A DNA stretch of 64,000 nucleotides from an uncultured Sphingopyxis sp. (GTDB taxonomy: Bacteria > Pseudomonadota > Alphaproteobacteria > Sphingomonadales > Sphingomonadaceae): NCBI RefSeq assembly GCF_900078365.1, contig NZ_LT598653.1, forward strand, positions 3,481,501-3,545,500, in the 5' to 3' direction. The notes beneath the pieces are model-generated. The model was not told where the DNA came from, ran no database searches, and saw nothing but the letters and a program-made list of their open reading frames with translations. How positions within the stretch are numbered: the stretch's first letter is position 1; every line of letters starts with the position of its first letter. Positions 33,944 to 41,842 of this stretch are shown one piece after another. The position numbers and the translations under genes are program-made.

Positions 33944-34510
33944 ATGGCCGAATTCACCGATACGCTGACCGACAAGCATATCGCCTTCATCGCGAAGCAG
34001 CCCGTCTTCTTCACCGCGACCGCCGCCGCCGACGGCCGGATCAATCTGTCGCCCAAAGGCTATGCCGACAGCTTCCGCGTCCTGTCACAAGCCCAAGTCG
34101 CCTATCTCGACCTCGGCGGCTCGGGCAACGAAACCCACGCGCATCTTGCCGCCGACGGACGCATCACGATCATGTTCTGCGCCTTCGACCGCAGCGCGCT
34201 GATCCTGCGCATCTACGGTCGCGGCCGTCCGATATTGCCGCAGGACGAGGAATGGGACGCGCTCGCGGTCCATTTCACGCTGCTTCCCGGCACGCGCCAG
34301 ATTTTCGTGATCGACGTGACGAGCGTGCAGACGAGCTGCGGCTGGGGCGTGCCGATGATGGAATTGCAGCACGAGCGCGACACGCTGCAGAAATATCACC
34401 GCCAGGCCGACCGCGCCCTGTGGGTCGAGAAATTCAAGGAGCGCACGCAGAGCATCGACGGCCTGCCGACGCGGCCGACCGACCGTTTCATTGCCGGAGA
34501 GACCGCCTGA
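33944..34510 (+). CDS. Pyridoxamine 5'-phosphate oxidase family protein
   Basis: A 188-residue split-barrel flavin-binding protein. The PPOX pattern includes HIAFIAKQPVFFTATAAADGRINLSPKG at the N-terminus, RVLSQAQVAYLDLGGSGNET and the strand GRITIMFCAFDRSALILRIYGRG. The C-terminal part is specific to a subgroup of pyridoxamine oxidase-like proteins of unknown substrate. It overlaps the DUF2007 gene by one base. Confidence 0.88.
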   Translation: MAEFTDTLTDKHIAFIAKQPVFFTATAAADGRINLSPKGYADSFRVLSQAQVAYLDLGGSGNETHAHLAADGRITIMFCAFDRSALILRIYGRGRPILPQDEEWDALAVHFTLLPGTRQIFVIDVTSVQTSCGWGVPMMELQHERDTLQKYHRQADRALWVEKFKERTQSIDGLPTRPTDRFIAGETA

Positions 34511-34722
34511 TGCCGCTCGTCGAACTCGTCCGCCTGCCCAATGGGGCCGAAGCCGAATTGCTGCGCGGCCGGCTCGAAAGCGCGGGCGTCCATGCGGTCT
34601 GTTTCGACGCGGGCATGAATATCGCCGAAAGCGTAGGGCTGCTCATTCCGGTGCGCGTGATGGTGCTCGACGAGGATCTGGACGAAGCACGCGCGCTGAT
34701 GACCGAGTTCGAGGCCAATTAG
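34510..34722 (+). CDS. DUF2007 domain protein (putative signal-transducing protein)
   Basis: A 70-residue single-domain protein that matches DUF2007: LVRLPNGAEAELLRGRLESAG, then a short VCFDAG turn and RVMVLDEDLDEARALM. The fold is ferredoxin-like and small. It begins at the last base of the PPOX gene stop (TGATG). Its function is unknown. Confidence 0.85.
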   Translation: MPLVELVRLPNGAEAELLRGRLESAGVHAVCFDAGMNIAESVGLLIPVRVMVLDEDLDEARALMTEFEAN

Positions 34723-34742
34723 GCGCAACCCTATCCCTCTTC

Positions 34743-34824
34743 CGTTCGTCCTGAGCTTGTCGAAGGACCGTTTTTCCTTTTGAAGGGAGAGAGGACGGTG
34801 CTTCGACAAGCTCAGCACGAACGG
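34743..34824. repeat. Inverted repeat (CTGAGCTTGTCGAAG type)
   Basis: CGTTCGTCCTGAGCTTGTCG and CGACAAGCTCAGCACGAACG are inverted arms around an AT-richer loop. It is the same family as the inner repeat at 22.2 kb. It spans the gap between DUF2007 and the endonuclease-family gene and ends 26 bp before the latter. Confidence 0.85.
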
Positions 34825-34850
34825 CAAAGAGGGTAGTGCCAAACTCTTCC

Positions 34851-35552
34851 ATGATAAAAGTCGCCAGCTACAATATGCGCAAGGGCATCGGGCTCGACCG
34901 CCGCCGCGATCCCGGCCGGGTGCTTTCGGTGCTCGGCGAACTCGACGCCGACATCGTCGCGCTGCAGGAAGCCGACCGGCGTTTCGGCACCCGCGCGAGC
35001 GCGATCCCGCCGCACATGTTCGCGGACCATAGCGACTATGTCCCCGTCGACCTCTTGAGCGGCCGCCCCTATGCGATCGGCTGGCACGGCAATGCGCTGC
35101 TCGTCCGCAAGGGGGCGGAGGTCGAGGAAAGCCATGCGCTCCACCTGCCGACGCTCGAACCGCGCGGCGCCGTCGCGGCGACGGTGCGCATCGGCGATAC
35201 GCGGCTGCGCGTCGTCGGCATGCACCTCGATATTTCGGGACTGCGCCGCCGCCAGCAGGCGCGCGCGATCCTGAACCATGTCGCCGAGGGCGAGCCCTTG
35301 CCGACCATCCTGATGGGCGACTGCAACGAATGGCGCGCGACCGGCGGCTGCCTTGCCGATTTCGGCGCGCAGCATCGCCTCGTCGACACCGGCCACAGCT
35401 TCCACAGCCGCCGCCCGGTCGCGAAGCTCGACCGGATTTTCGCGACCCCCGACCTCGAAGCGGTCGAGGCGGGCGTCCACCGCAGCGCGCTCGCAGCGCG
35501 CGCGTCCGATCACTTGCCTATCTGGGCGCGGTTCACCAGGGCTTCCGAATAA
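34851..35552 (+). CDS. Endonuclease/exonuclease/phosphatase family protein
   Basis: A 233-residue cytosolic member of the EEP superfamily. Key residues are in VASYNMRKGIG (Asn), IVALQEAD (metal Glu), the GMHLDISG His/Asp, ILMGDCNEW (Asp-x-Asn) and the final ASDHLPIWA. It could be a nuclease or a phosphodiesterase/phosphatase. An in-frame GTG 15 bp upstream is possible, but the ATG gives the usual N-terminus. No signal peptide is present. Confidence 0.86.
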   Translation: MIKVASYNMRKGIGLDRRRDPGRVLSVLGELDADIVALQEADRRFGTRASAIPPHMFADHSDYVPVDLLSGRPYAIGWHGNALLVRKGAEVEESHALHLPTLEPRGAVAATVRIGDTRLRVVGMHLDISGLRRRQQARAILNHVAEGEPLPTILMGDCNEWRATGGCLADFGAQHRLVDTGHSFHSRRPVAKLDRIFATPDLEAVEAGVHRSALAARASDHLPIWARFTRASE

Positions 35553-35633
35553 ACGGTTACCCCCTCCCGCAAGCGGGAGGGGAACAATGCTGCCCAAAAA
35601 TTAGGCAATCCCCTGCCTCGCCTGCCCACCAAA

Positions 35634-35649
35634 CGCACGATCCGGTGCG
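35634..35649. promoter_or_regulatory. Candidate NtrC enhancer site upstream of glnK
   Basis: CGCACGATCCGGTGCG resembles the NtrC consensus (GCAC, seven bases, GTGC) but has a six-base spacer. It lies about 80-95 bp before the predicted sigma-54 start point, in the usual enhancer range. Confidence 0.4.
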
Positions 35650-35703
35650 TCCATGACGCTCAAGCCGTCACAAAATGTCAACTTTCGCCGCCCCGCCGTA
35701 ATC

Positions 35704-35719
35704 TGGCACGGCCGTTGCA
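35704..35719 (+). promoter_or_regulatory. Sigma-54 promoter of glnK-amtB
   Basis: TGGCACGGCCGTTGCA matches the -24/-12 consensus TGGCAC-N5-TTGCA exactly. The start point should lie near 35730, about 24 bp before glnK. This agrees with nitrogen-limitation control by NtrC. Confidence 0.88.
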
Positions 35720-35753
35720 GTGCAACATGGTGCCATTAGCAAAAGGGGGCGTC

Positions 35754-36092
35754 ATGAAGCTGATCCTGGCAATCATCAAACCATTCAAGCTCGACGAGGT
35801 GCGCGAAGCACTCACCGGGCTCGGCATCGCCGGCATGACCGTGACCGAGGTCAAGGGCTTCGGCCGGCAAAAGGGGCAGACCGAAATCTACCGCGGCGCC
35901 GAATATGCGACCAACATGGTGCCGAAGGTGAAGATCGAACTCGTCTGCGACGACGCGCTCGCCGCAAGGGTCGTCGAGACGCTGCAGCAAAGCGCCGGCA
36001 CCGGTTCGATCGGCGACGGCAAGATTTTCGTGCTCGACGTCGGTCAGGCCGTGCGCATCCGCACGGGCGAAACCGGCGAGGCAGCTTTGTAA
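35754..36092 (+). CDS. glnK: Nitrogen regulatory protein P-II
   Basis: A 112-residue PII trimer subunit that senses 2-oxoglutarate and ATP/ADP. The N-terminus MKLILAIIKPFKLDEVREAL, the T-loop with uridylylated Tyr51 in GQTEIYRGAEY, and the B- and C-loops ending RTGETGEAAL are all intact. Its genetic linkage to amtB and the sigma-54 promoter mark it as GlnK rather than GlnB. It should block AmtB when nitrogen is plentiful. Confidence 0.96.
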   Translation: MKLILAIIKPFKLDEVREALTGLGIAGMTVTEVKGFGRQKGQTEIYRGAEYATNMVPKVKIELVCDDALAARVVETLQQSAGTGSIGDGKIFVLDVGQAVRIRTGETGEAAL

Positions 36093-36109
36093 TGACAAAG
36101 GGGGAAGCA

Positions 36110-37468
36110 ATGAAGTTCGCAAACAAGATTGCGGCGGGCGCCGGGGCCGCGGGCCTCGCGCTGTTCGCCGCGCTGCCCGCCTGGGCGCAAGAAGCCGCCG
36201 CCGCGCCGGCTGCCGACCCGGTTCCCGACAAGGGTGATACCGCGTGGATGATGGTCGCAACGGTGCTCGTCATGGCGATGATCGTTCCCGGCCTCGCGCT
36301 TTTCTACGGCGGCCTCGTCCGCACGAAAAACATGGCCTCGGTGCTGACGCAGGTGCTTGCCGTAGCGGCGCTCGCGATGATCCTGTGGGTCATCTACGGC
36401 TATGGCCTCGCCTTCGGCGGCGACGCCAACCAGTTCATCTCGTCGGGCAAATATTTCCTCGCCGGCGTCACCGCCGATTCGACCGTCGCGACCTTCACCG
36501 ACGGCGTCGTCATCCCCGAATTCGTCTTCATCGCATTCCAGATGACCTTTTCGGCGATCACCGTCGCGCTCGTGCTCGGCGGGCTCGTCGAGCGAATGAA
36601 ATTCTCGGCGGTGATGGTCTTCGCGATCGTCTGGCTGACCATCGTCTATTATCCGATCGCGCACATGGTCTGGTATCTCGGCGGTGACGATGCCTCGACC
36701 GGCCTGATCTTCGGCTGGGGGGCGCTCGACTTCGCGGGCGGCACCGTCGTCCACATCAACGCGGGCATCGCGGCGCTGGTCGGCGGCTTCATCATCGGCA
36801 AGCGGAGCGGCTATCAGAAGGACATCATGGCGCCGCACTCGCTGACCATGACGCTGATCGGCACCGGCCTCCTGTGGGTGGGCTGGTTCGGCTTCAACGC
36901 CGGCTCGGCGCTTGAGGCCAATGGTTCGGCCGGTCTTGCGCTGATCAACACCTTCACCGCCACCGCCGCCGGCGTCCTCTTCTGGATGCTCACCGAGCGC
37001 GCCCTCGGTCACAAGGGCTCGCTGCTCGGCGCCTGCTCGGGCGCGATCGCCGGCCTCGTCGCGGTCACGCCCGCCGCGGGCAATTCGGGCCCGTTCGGCG
37101 CGATCCTGCTCGGCGCGATCGCCGGTATCGTCTGCTGCTGGTTCGTGATGAAGATCAAACCGAAGCTCGGCTTCGACGATTCGCTCGACGTGTTCGGCAT
37201 CCACGGCATCGGCGGCCTGATCGGCTCGGTGCTGACCGCGGTCACCATGCTGCCCGCGCTCGGCGGTCCGGCGGGCGACGACTATGTCCTCGGCGCGCAG
37301 CTCGGCATCCAGATCAAGTCGGTGCTCGTCGCCGTCGCCTGGTCGGCGGCCGGTTCGGCCATCGCCTTCACGATCGCCAAGGCAATCACCGGCGGGCGCG
37401 TCACCGAAGAGGTCGAACGCGAAGGCCTCGACCTCGGCGAGCATGGCGAGCGCGCCTATAACTATTGA
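36110..37468 (+). CDS. amtB: Ammonium transporter
   Basis: A 452-residue inner-membrane ammonium channel with a cleavable N-terminal signal peptide (ending LPAWAQ) and 11 helices. The phenylalanine gate region and twin His are present in GGTVVHINAGIAAL and DVFGIHGIGGLIGS. VPGLALFYGGLVR and IYGYGLAFGG are family signatures. GGGGGAAGC precedes the chosen ATG; another ATG overlapping the glnK stop would add six residues. It forms an operon with glnK. Confidence 0.95.
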   Translation: MKFANKIAAGAGAAGLALFAALPAWAQEAAAAPAADPVPDKGDTAWMMVATVLVMAMIVPGLALFYGGLVRTKNMASVLTQVLAVAALAMILWVIYGYGLAFGGDANQFISSGKYFLAGVTADSTVATFTDGVVIPEFVFIAFQMTFSAITVALVLGGLVERMKFSAVMVFAIVWLTIVYYPIAHMVWYLGGDDASTGLIFGWGALDFAGGTVVHINAGIAALVGGFIIGKRSGYQKDIMAPHSLTMTLIGTGLLWVGWFGFNAGSALEANGSAGLALINTFTATAAGVLFWMLTERALGHKGSLLGACSGAIAGLVAVTPAAGNSGPFGAILLGAIAGIVCCWFVMKIKPKLGFDDSLDVFGIHGIGGLIGSVLTAVTMLPALGGPAGDDYVLGAQLGIQIKSVLVAVAWSAAGSAIAFTIAKAITGGRVTEEVEREGLDLGEHGERAYNY

Positions 37469-37554
37469 CGAGACAGGACACCCGTCGCCGCACGCTCTCT
37501 CTCCTTTCAAACGGCGGCGGCGGGGTCCTCACGGGGTTCCTCCTGCGAACCACT

Positions 37555-37585
37555 GGCCGGGACACGGGTCCCGGCCTCTTTTTAT
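37555..37585 (+). terminator. Intrinsic terminator of glnK-amtB
   Basis: GGCCGGGAC-ACGG-GTCCCGGCC is a perfect 9-bp stem followed by TCTTTTTAT. It lies 86 bp after amtB. Confidence 0.9.
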
Positions 37586-37713
37586 ACTGTGGCCGCGAGG
37601 CAACAGCTTCCGGCCAATTTTTGCGCCTCCCGCGTTTCGTGCAACTTTTGGTCCGCAGGCGCACTCCTCTGCCAGGCTGGTCGAAGAACCGGCTTACAGG
37701 AGGAGAAAAAAGG

Positions 37714-40107
37714 ATGCTTATACGGTCCCACATGCTGGGCGGCCTGTCGCTGCTCGCGCTCGCCGCGACCGCCCCCGCGGCGGCGCAGGACGCGCCATCG
37801 GGCAGCTATGACGGCAACGAGATCATCGTCACCGCGACCAAGCGCGACGCGAGCCTTCAGGACGTTCCCTTTTCGATCAACGCCCAGACCGAGCAGGCGA
37901 TCGAGCGCGCCAACGCGAGCACGATCGAGGATCTGTCGCGCAACGTCGCGGGCCTGACCGTCCAGAATCTCGGGCCCGGACAGAGCCAGGTGTCGGTGCG
38001 CGGCGTTTCGGCAGGCCAGATCGCGCGCGACCAGCCGGGCGTCAAGGAACAGGTCGGCGTCTATCTCGACGAATCGGTCATCTCGCTCTCGCTCTTCACG
38101 CCCGACCTCGACCTGTTCGATCTGAACCGCGTCGAGACGCTGCGCGGACCGCAGGGCACGCTCTTCGGCTCGGGATCGGTCGGCGGCACGCTGCGCTATA
38201 TCACCAACCAGCCGACCACCGACCGCGTCGAGGGCAAGGTCGAGGGCAATGTGAACCTCGTCGATGGCGACGATTTCGGCGGTCATTTGAAGGGCGCGAT
38301 CAACCTGCCCTTGAGCTCCAATCTCGCGATGCGCGCGGTCGGCTATTACACGCGCTATGGCGGCTTCATCAACGCGCTGCGCGAAGGCGGCGGCGAGAGC
38401 GAGGATGTCAACGACGGCGAGCGCTATGGCGGGCGCGTGTCGCTCCGCTGGGAACCCGCCGAGAATCTCTCGATCACCCCGCGCTTCCTCTATCAGAAGG
38501 TCACGACCGACGGTTTCAACCGGCAGGAAGTCTATAACCTCTACGCCAACCAGTTCACGACGACCCGCCCGCAGGTGAGCTTCGAGGAGCGCCAGCAATA
38601 TCTGCTGCTCGACGAGGCGTTCGAGGACGAGGTCAAGCTGTTCGACCTCACGATGAACTATGCCGGCGACGTCATCGGCGTGACCTCGGTCACGACCTAT
38701 ACCGACCGCGACATTCTCGTCAGCCGCGACGCGAGCGCGCTCACCGGCAGCGTATCGGCCGACCTCGGCTTCCCCGACGCGGGCATCCTGCTCCCGTCGA
38801 ACCTCGTCGACACCACCGGGGTCAAGCAGTTCACGCAGGAAGTGCGCGTCAATTCGGCGGGCAGCGGCCCCTTCCAGTGGCTGATCGGCGGCTATTACGC
38901 GAATGTGAAGCGCGACTATACGCAGCGCCTACCGACACCGGGCTACGATGCCGTCACCGATGCGACGCTCGGCGACGGAACCTCTGCGGCAGTGGCGAAC
39001 GGCTTCGGCCCCAATTCGCCCTACAATGCCGACATCCCCTATGACCTGTCGCAAATCGCGATCTTCGGCGAGGTCAGCTATGATTTCACCGAGCGTCTCA
39101 CCGCGACGGTCGGCGGCCGCTATTACGCCTTCGACGAAACGCGGCGTTTCGTATCGGGCGGGCTGTTCACGAACGGCGATAATGACCGCGACAAGACCTC
39201 ATCGACCGGTTTTTCGCCGCGCCTGCTCTTGAGCTACGACGTCGCCGACGGCATCACGCTCAACGCGCAGGCGTCGAAGGGCTTCCGCCTCGGCGGCGTC
39301 AACGATCCCTTGAACCTGCCGCTCTGCGACGGCGGCGTGCCGAACGGCCCCGATGCCGAGACCTTCGGCGGGCGGCCGCGCTACGACGACGAAACGCTGT
39401 GGAACTATGAGGGCGGGGTGAAGGCCCAGTTCGGCGGCATCACCTTCAACGCCGCGGGCTTTTATACCAAGATCAACAATCTGCAGGTCACCGCCGATGC
39501 CGGAAGCTGTTCGTCACGCATCGTGTTCAACGCCGACGCGCACACGATGGGGCTCGAATTCGAGCTATCGGCGAGCCCCTTCACCGGGTTCGATCTCGGT
39601 CTGTCGGGAAGCTATGTCGAGGCCGAGTTCGACTCGACGCTGACCCGCCCCGACGGCACGGTGATCGAGGGCATCCGCAACGGCAACCGCCTGCCCTCGG
39701 TGCCGAAGTTCCAGATGGCGGCGAACGCGACCTACAGCTTTCCGATCGACCCGTCGTCGGACACCAACGCCTTCGTCACCGCCTCCTTCCAGCATGTCGG
39801 CAGCCGCTATACGCAGCCGGGCGATCAGGAGAACAACCCGCGGACCTTCGTCCACGGCTTCACCTTCGGCGGCGCGCCGGTCGGCTCGGCGACGACGCTC
39901 GACCTCAAGCTTCCCGATTATCAGCTGGTCAATCTCGGCGCCGGAATCGAGTTCCCGAACGAGCTCGAAGTCTCGGTCTATGTGAACAATCTGTTCGACG
40001 AGAATGCGCTGCTCGCCTTCGACCGCGAGCGCGGCGGGCGGGCGCGGCTCGGCTTCGCGACGAACCAGCCGCGCACCTTCGGCGTTACGGTGCGAAAGGG
40101 GTTCTGA
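37714..40107 (+). CDS. TonB-dependent receptor
   Basis: A 797-residue outer-membrane receptor with a signal peptide ending PAAAQ. The plug begins EIIVTATKRDASLQDVPFSI and includes VETLRGPQGTLFGSGSVGGT; the barrel closes with RTFGVTVRKGF. It lacks an N-terminal STN signalling domain. AGGAGGA precedes the start. The type resembles receptors for small hydrophobic or plant-derived compounds in sphingomonads, but the ligand cannot be read from sequence. It has its own promoter region after the amtB terminator and its own terminator. Confidence 0.92.
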   Translation: MLIRSHMLGGLSLLALAATAPAAAQDAPSGSYDGNEIIVTATKRDASLQDVPFSINAQTEQAIERANASTIEDLSRNVAGLTVQNLGPGQSQVSVRGVSAGQIARDQPGVKEQVGVYLDESVISLSLFTPDLDLFDLNRVETLRGPQGTLFGSGSVGGTLRYITNQPTTDRVEGKVEGNVNLVDGDDFGGHLKGAINLPLSSNLAMRAVGYYTRYGGFINALREGGGESEDVNDGERYGGRVSLRWEPAENLSITPRFLYQKVTTDGFNRQEVYNLYANQFTTTRPQVSFEERQQYLLLDEAFEDEVKLFDLTMNYAGDVIGVTSVTTYTDRDILVSRDASALTGSVSADLGFPDAGILLPSNLVDTTGVKQFTQEVRVNSAGSGPFQWLIGGYYANVKRDYTQRLPTPGYDAVTDATLGDGTSAAVANGFGPNSPYNADIPYDLSQIAIFGEVSYDFTERLTATVGGRYYAFDETRRFVSGGLFTNGDNDRDKTSSTGFSPRLLLSYDVADGITLNAQASKGFRLGGVNDPLNLPLCDGGVPNGPDAETFGGRPRYDDETLWNYEGGVKAQFGGITFNAAGFYTKINNLQVTADAGSCSSRIVFNADAHTMGLEFELSASPFTGFDLGLSGSYVEAEFDSTLTRPDGTVIEGIRNGNRLPSVPKFQMAANATYSFPIDPSSDTNAFVTASFQHVGSRYTQPGDQENNPRTFVHGFTFGGAPVGSATTLDLKLPDYQLVNLGAGIEFPNELEVSVYVNNLFDENALLAFDRERGGRARLGFATNQPRTFGVTVRKGF

Positions 40108-40117
40108 GGAGCGGGAA

Positions 40118-40155
40118 GGGGCCGGGTGCGCTGTGCTCCCGCCCCTTTTTCGCCC
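40118..40155 (+). terminator. Intrinsic terminator of the TonB receptor gene
   Basis: AGGGGCCGGG and TCCCGCCCCT form a stem with one bulge, followed directly by TTTTTC. It is 10 bp after the stop codon. Confidence 0.8.
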
Positions 40156-40159
40156 TGAA

Positions 40160-40184
40160 ATGCTGCATGAAATTTGTGCAGCAT
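40160..40184. promoter_or_regulatory. Inverted repeat ATGCTGCA-N9-TGCAGCAT, possible operator
   Basis: Two perfect 8-bp arms flank TGAAATTTG. The repeat lies after the receptor terminator and 12 bp before a possible -35 (TTGCCT) of the candidate small RNA, a position suited to a regulator site. No T-run follows, so it is not a terminator. Confidence 0.5.
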
Positions 40185-40230
40185 GGCCGCAATTTTTGCC
40201 TTTCCAACATGACATTAATATGGCATTCAT

Positions 40231-40301
40231 TGGGTCAACAGTTTCAGGAGGGGAGAGCCTGAAAGGCTGGGCCGGGACGCAAGTCCCGGCCCTCTTTTTT
40301 T
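40231..40301 (+). ncRNA. Candidate small RNA with GGGGAG loop and strong terminator
   Basis: This is an orphan transcription unit of about 70 nt with no reading frame. A promoter-like TTGCCT-N17-TATGGC (40196-40224) precedes it. The first hairpin is TTTCAGG-AGGGGAGAG-CCTGAAA, with a purine-rich, Shine-Dalgarno-like loop. The second is a perfect 10-bp GC stem GGGCCGGGAC-GCAA-GTCCCGGCCC with a GNRA loop followed by TCTTTTTTT. The upstream receptor gene already has its own terminator. Expression is inferred, not shown. Confidence 0.5.
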
Positions 40302-40337
40302 GTGCGCAACAGGGTTTCCGTCAGAAATCGGCGGTTT

Positions 40338-40819
40338 TCAGGGGTTTTTGCGCTTGTAGCGCAGCACGGCAAAGCTGCGCCAGCTGCCGTCCTCTTCCAG
40401 CACCGAATCGCTGACGACGAGCCCTCCATCCGCATCGAGGACATAGGTCGAGCGGCCGATCTCGACATCGGCGGCGCCCCAATGCGTCCACCATTTCGCC
40501 GCATTCGCTCCGCCCGCGATGGCGCGCGTCCGGCCAGTGCTGTCGATCCATTTCCCGCGCAGCCGCCCCTTCGCATCGAAGCGACAGCTCGCCGCGGCGG
40601 AGTAGGCGAAAGGCGGCGTTCCTGCCACGCTCAGCCGATAGGTCAGCGTCGTCGCGCCATCCTCTCGCCCGGGGCGATCTCGAGCGTCGCGATCGCCTCC
40701 TTGCCGAACGCCTCGCCCTCGCCGGCCCAGCTTCCGTGCCAGGCGGTCAGCGCCGGTGCTTCGGCGGCGGGCGCCGCGGACGCAAAGAGCGCCGCAGCCA
40801 TCCACCCGAACGGCGTCAT
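40338..40819 (-). pseudogene. Frameshifted gene for a small secreted protein
   Basis: The start is in one frame (MTPFGWMAAALFASAAPAAEA, a signal peptide, then WHGSWAGEGEAFGKEAIATLEIAPGER) and runs to a stop near 40643. The rest continues in another frame (DGATTLTYRLSVAGTPPFAY to AVLRYKRKNP). The switch lies near 40660-40690, where ATCGCCCCGGGCGAGAGGA is G-rich. One inserted or lost base explains it. The start overlaps the VOC gene stop, so it was probably coupled to it. No family is recognised. A sequencing error is possible. Confidence 0.72.
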
Positions 40820-41190
40820 GGCGCCATTTCGGACTGCGAGAACATGAAGGCATTGCCATCGGGATCGTAGAAGGTGAGCAGTTTCACCAGCCCCGGGATA
40901 TGCTGGATGCCGCCGTCCTGCCTTACGCCTTCGGCATCGAGGTGCGCCTTGGCTTCCTCGATGTCGGCGACCTCGAAGACATTGGTCGCACCGCCGCCCT
41001 GTCCCACGCTCTCCACCTCGCTCAGCCCGATATGGACCCCCGCCATCGGGGTCTTGAGCTCGCACCAGCCGATCTCGTCGGCGCGATAAAGCAGTTCGCA
41101 CAGCATCACCCGCTCGTACCAGGCGATCGCCGCGGTCATGTCCTTCACCCCCATCGAACAGGTGAGTTCGGATCCGATCTGCAACGCCAT
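40816..41190 (-). CDS. VOC family protein (glyoxalase/dioxygenase fold)
   Basis: A 124-residue vicinal-oxygen-chelate protein with the paired beta-alpha-beta layout: an N-terminal SMGVKDMTAAIAWYERVMLC, then a metal-type GVHIGLSEVES, and C-terminal LLTFYDPDGNAFMFSQ with a conserved Glu replaced by Met. It may be a glyoxalase, bleomycin-resistance type or other small enzyme. It is divergent from the tandem-HxlR regulator, and overlaps the frameshifted gene (ATGA). Confidence 0.85.
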   Translation of the reverse strand: MALQIGSELTCSMGVKDMTAAIAWYERVMLCELLYRADEIGWCELKTPMAGVHIGLSEVESVGQGGGATNVFEVADIEEAKAHLDAEGVRQDGGIQHIPGLVKLLTFYDPDGNAFMFSQSEMAP

Positions 41191-41287
41191 GCGATGTCTC
41201 CCTCTTCACGAAGCGATCCGCCGCAACGAAGAATCGCCCGCGCCATATCGCTTGCCTCGATAGTCTGGTTTGTATAGTTAGTTGCAA

Positions 41288-41842
41288 ATGCCGTCAACCA
41301 TGCCCGATCCGCTGCTCGTTCAGCTTGGCGCCCATCGCTGGCTGATACCGCTGCTTGCCGATCTGGCGGCGCACAAGGGCGCGCGCTTCGTCGAGCTGAT
41401 CCACCGGCTCGGCCTCGCGCGCGACAGTTGCGCGCGTACGCTCGAGTCCGCGCAGGCGATCGGCTGGGTGCGGCGCAACCCTGGTCACGGCCACCCGCTC
41501 CGCCCCGAATATATCCTGACCCAAGAGGGCGCGGCCGCCGCCGCGCGCGCCGCGACGATCGCGGAAGCGCAGAGCGCGCTCGGCCTGCCCCCCGGCGCCG
41601 CGACGCGCTGGGGCCTGCCGCTCGTGGCCGGCATCGGCGCGGGGCACGACCGCTTCAACGCGCTCGCGCGCCTGCTCGCCCCCGCAACGCCGCGCGCGCT
41701 GTCGCAGGGACTGAGCGCACTCAGCAAGCATGGGCTGGTATCGCGCGAGCTGCTCGATATGCGCCCGCCGGCGAGCCGCTATGGTCTGACGGGACGAGGG
41801 CGGACGCTGGCGGAGGCCTGTCTTTTGGGATCGAGACCCTAA
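41288..41842 (+). CDS. HxlR-like regulator with two winged-helix domains
   Basis: A 184-residue protein made of two similar winged-helix units. Unit 1 (about residues 10-85) has HRWLIPLLADLAAHKGARF and REGA-type wing around ILTQEG. Unit 2 (about 108-178) has RWGLPLVAGIGAGHDRF, RALSQGLSALSKHGLVSREL and SRYGLTGRG. HxlR proteins usually have one such unit and act as dimers, so this one may be a fused pseudo-dimer. It is divergent from the VOC gene, its likely target. The start could also be the ATG 12 bp later. Confidence 0.75.
   Translation: MPSTMPDPLLVQLGAHRWLIPLLADLAAHKGARFVELIHRLGLARDSCARTLESAQAIGWVRRNPGHGHPLRPEYILTQEGAAAAARAATIAEAQSALGLPPGAATRWGLPLVAGIGAGHDRFNALARLLAPATPRALSQGLSALSKHGLVSRELLDMRPPASRYGLTGRGRTLAEACLLGSRP

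Noticed and set aside
29717..33979. A 1420-residue minus-strand open frame spanning several genes
   Set aside because: It runs antisense through tldD, two secreted proteins and DUF924 and across repeats, with no recognisable domain.
40190..40206. A sigma-54 promoter at TGGCCGCAATTTTTGC
   Set aside because: The spacing between GG and GC is 11 bases, one more than allowed.
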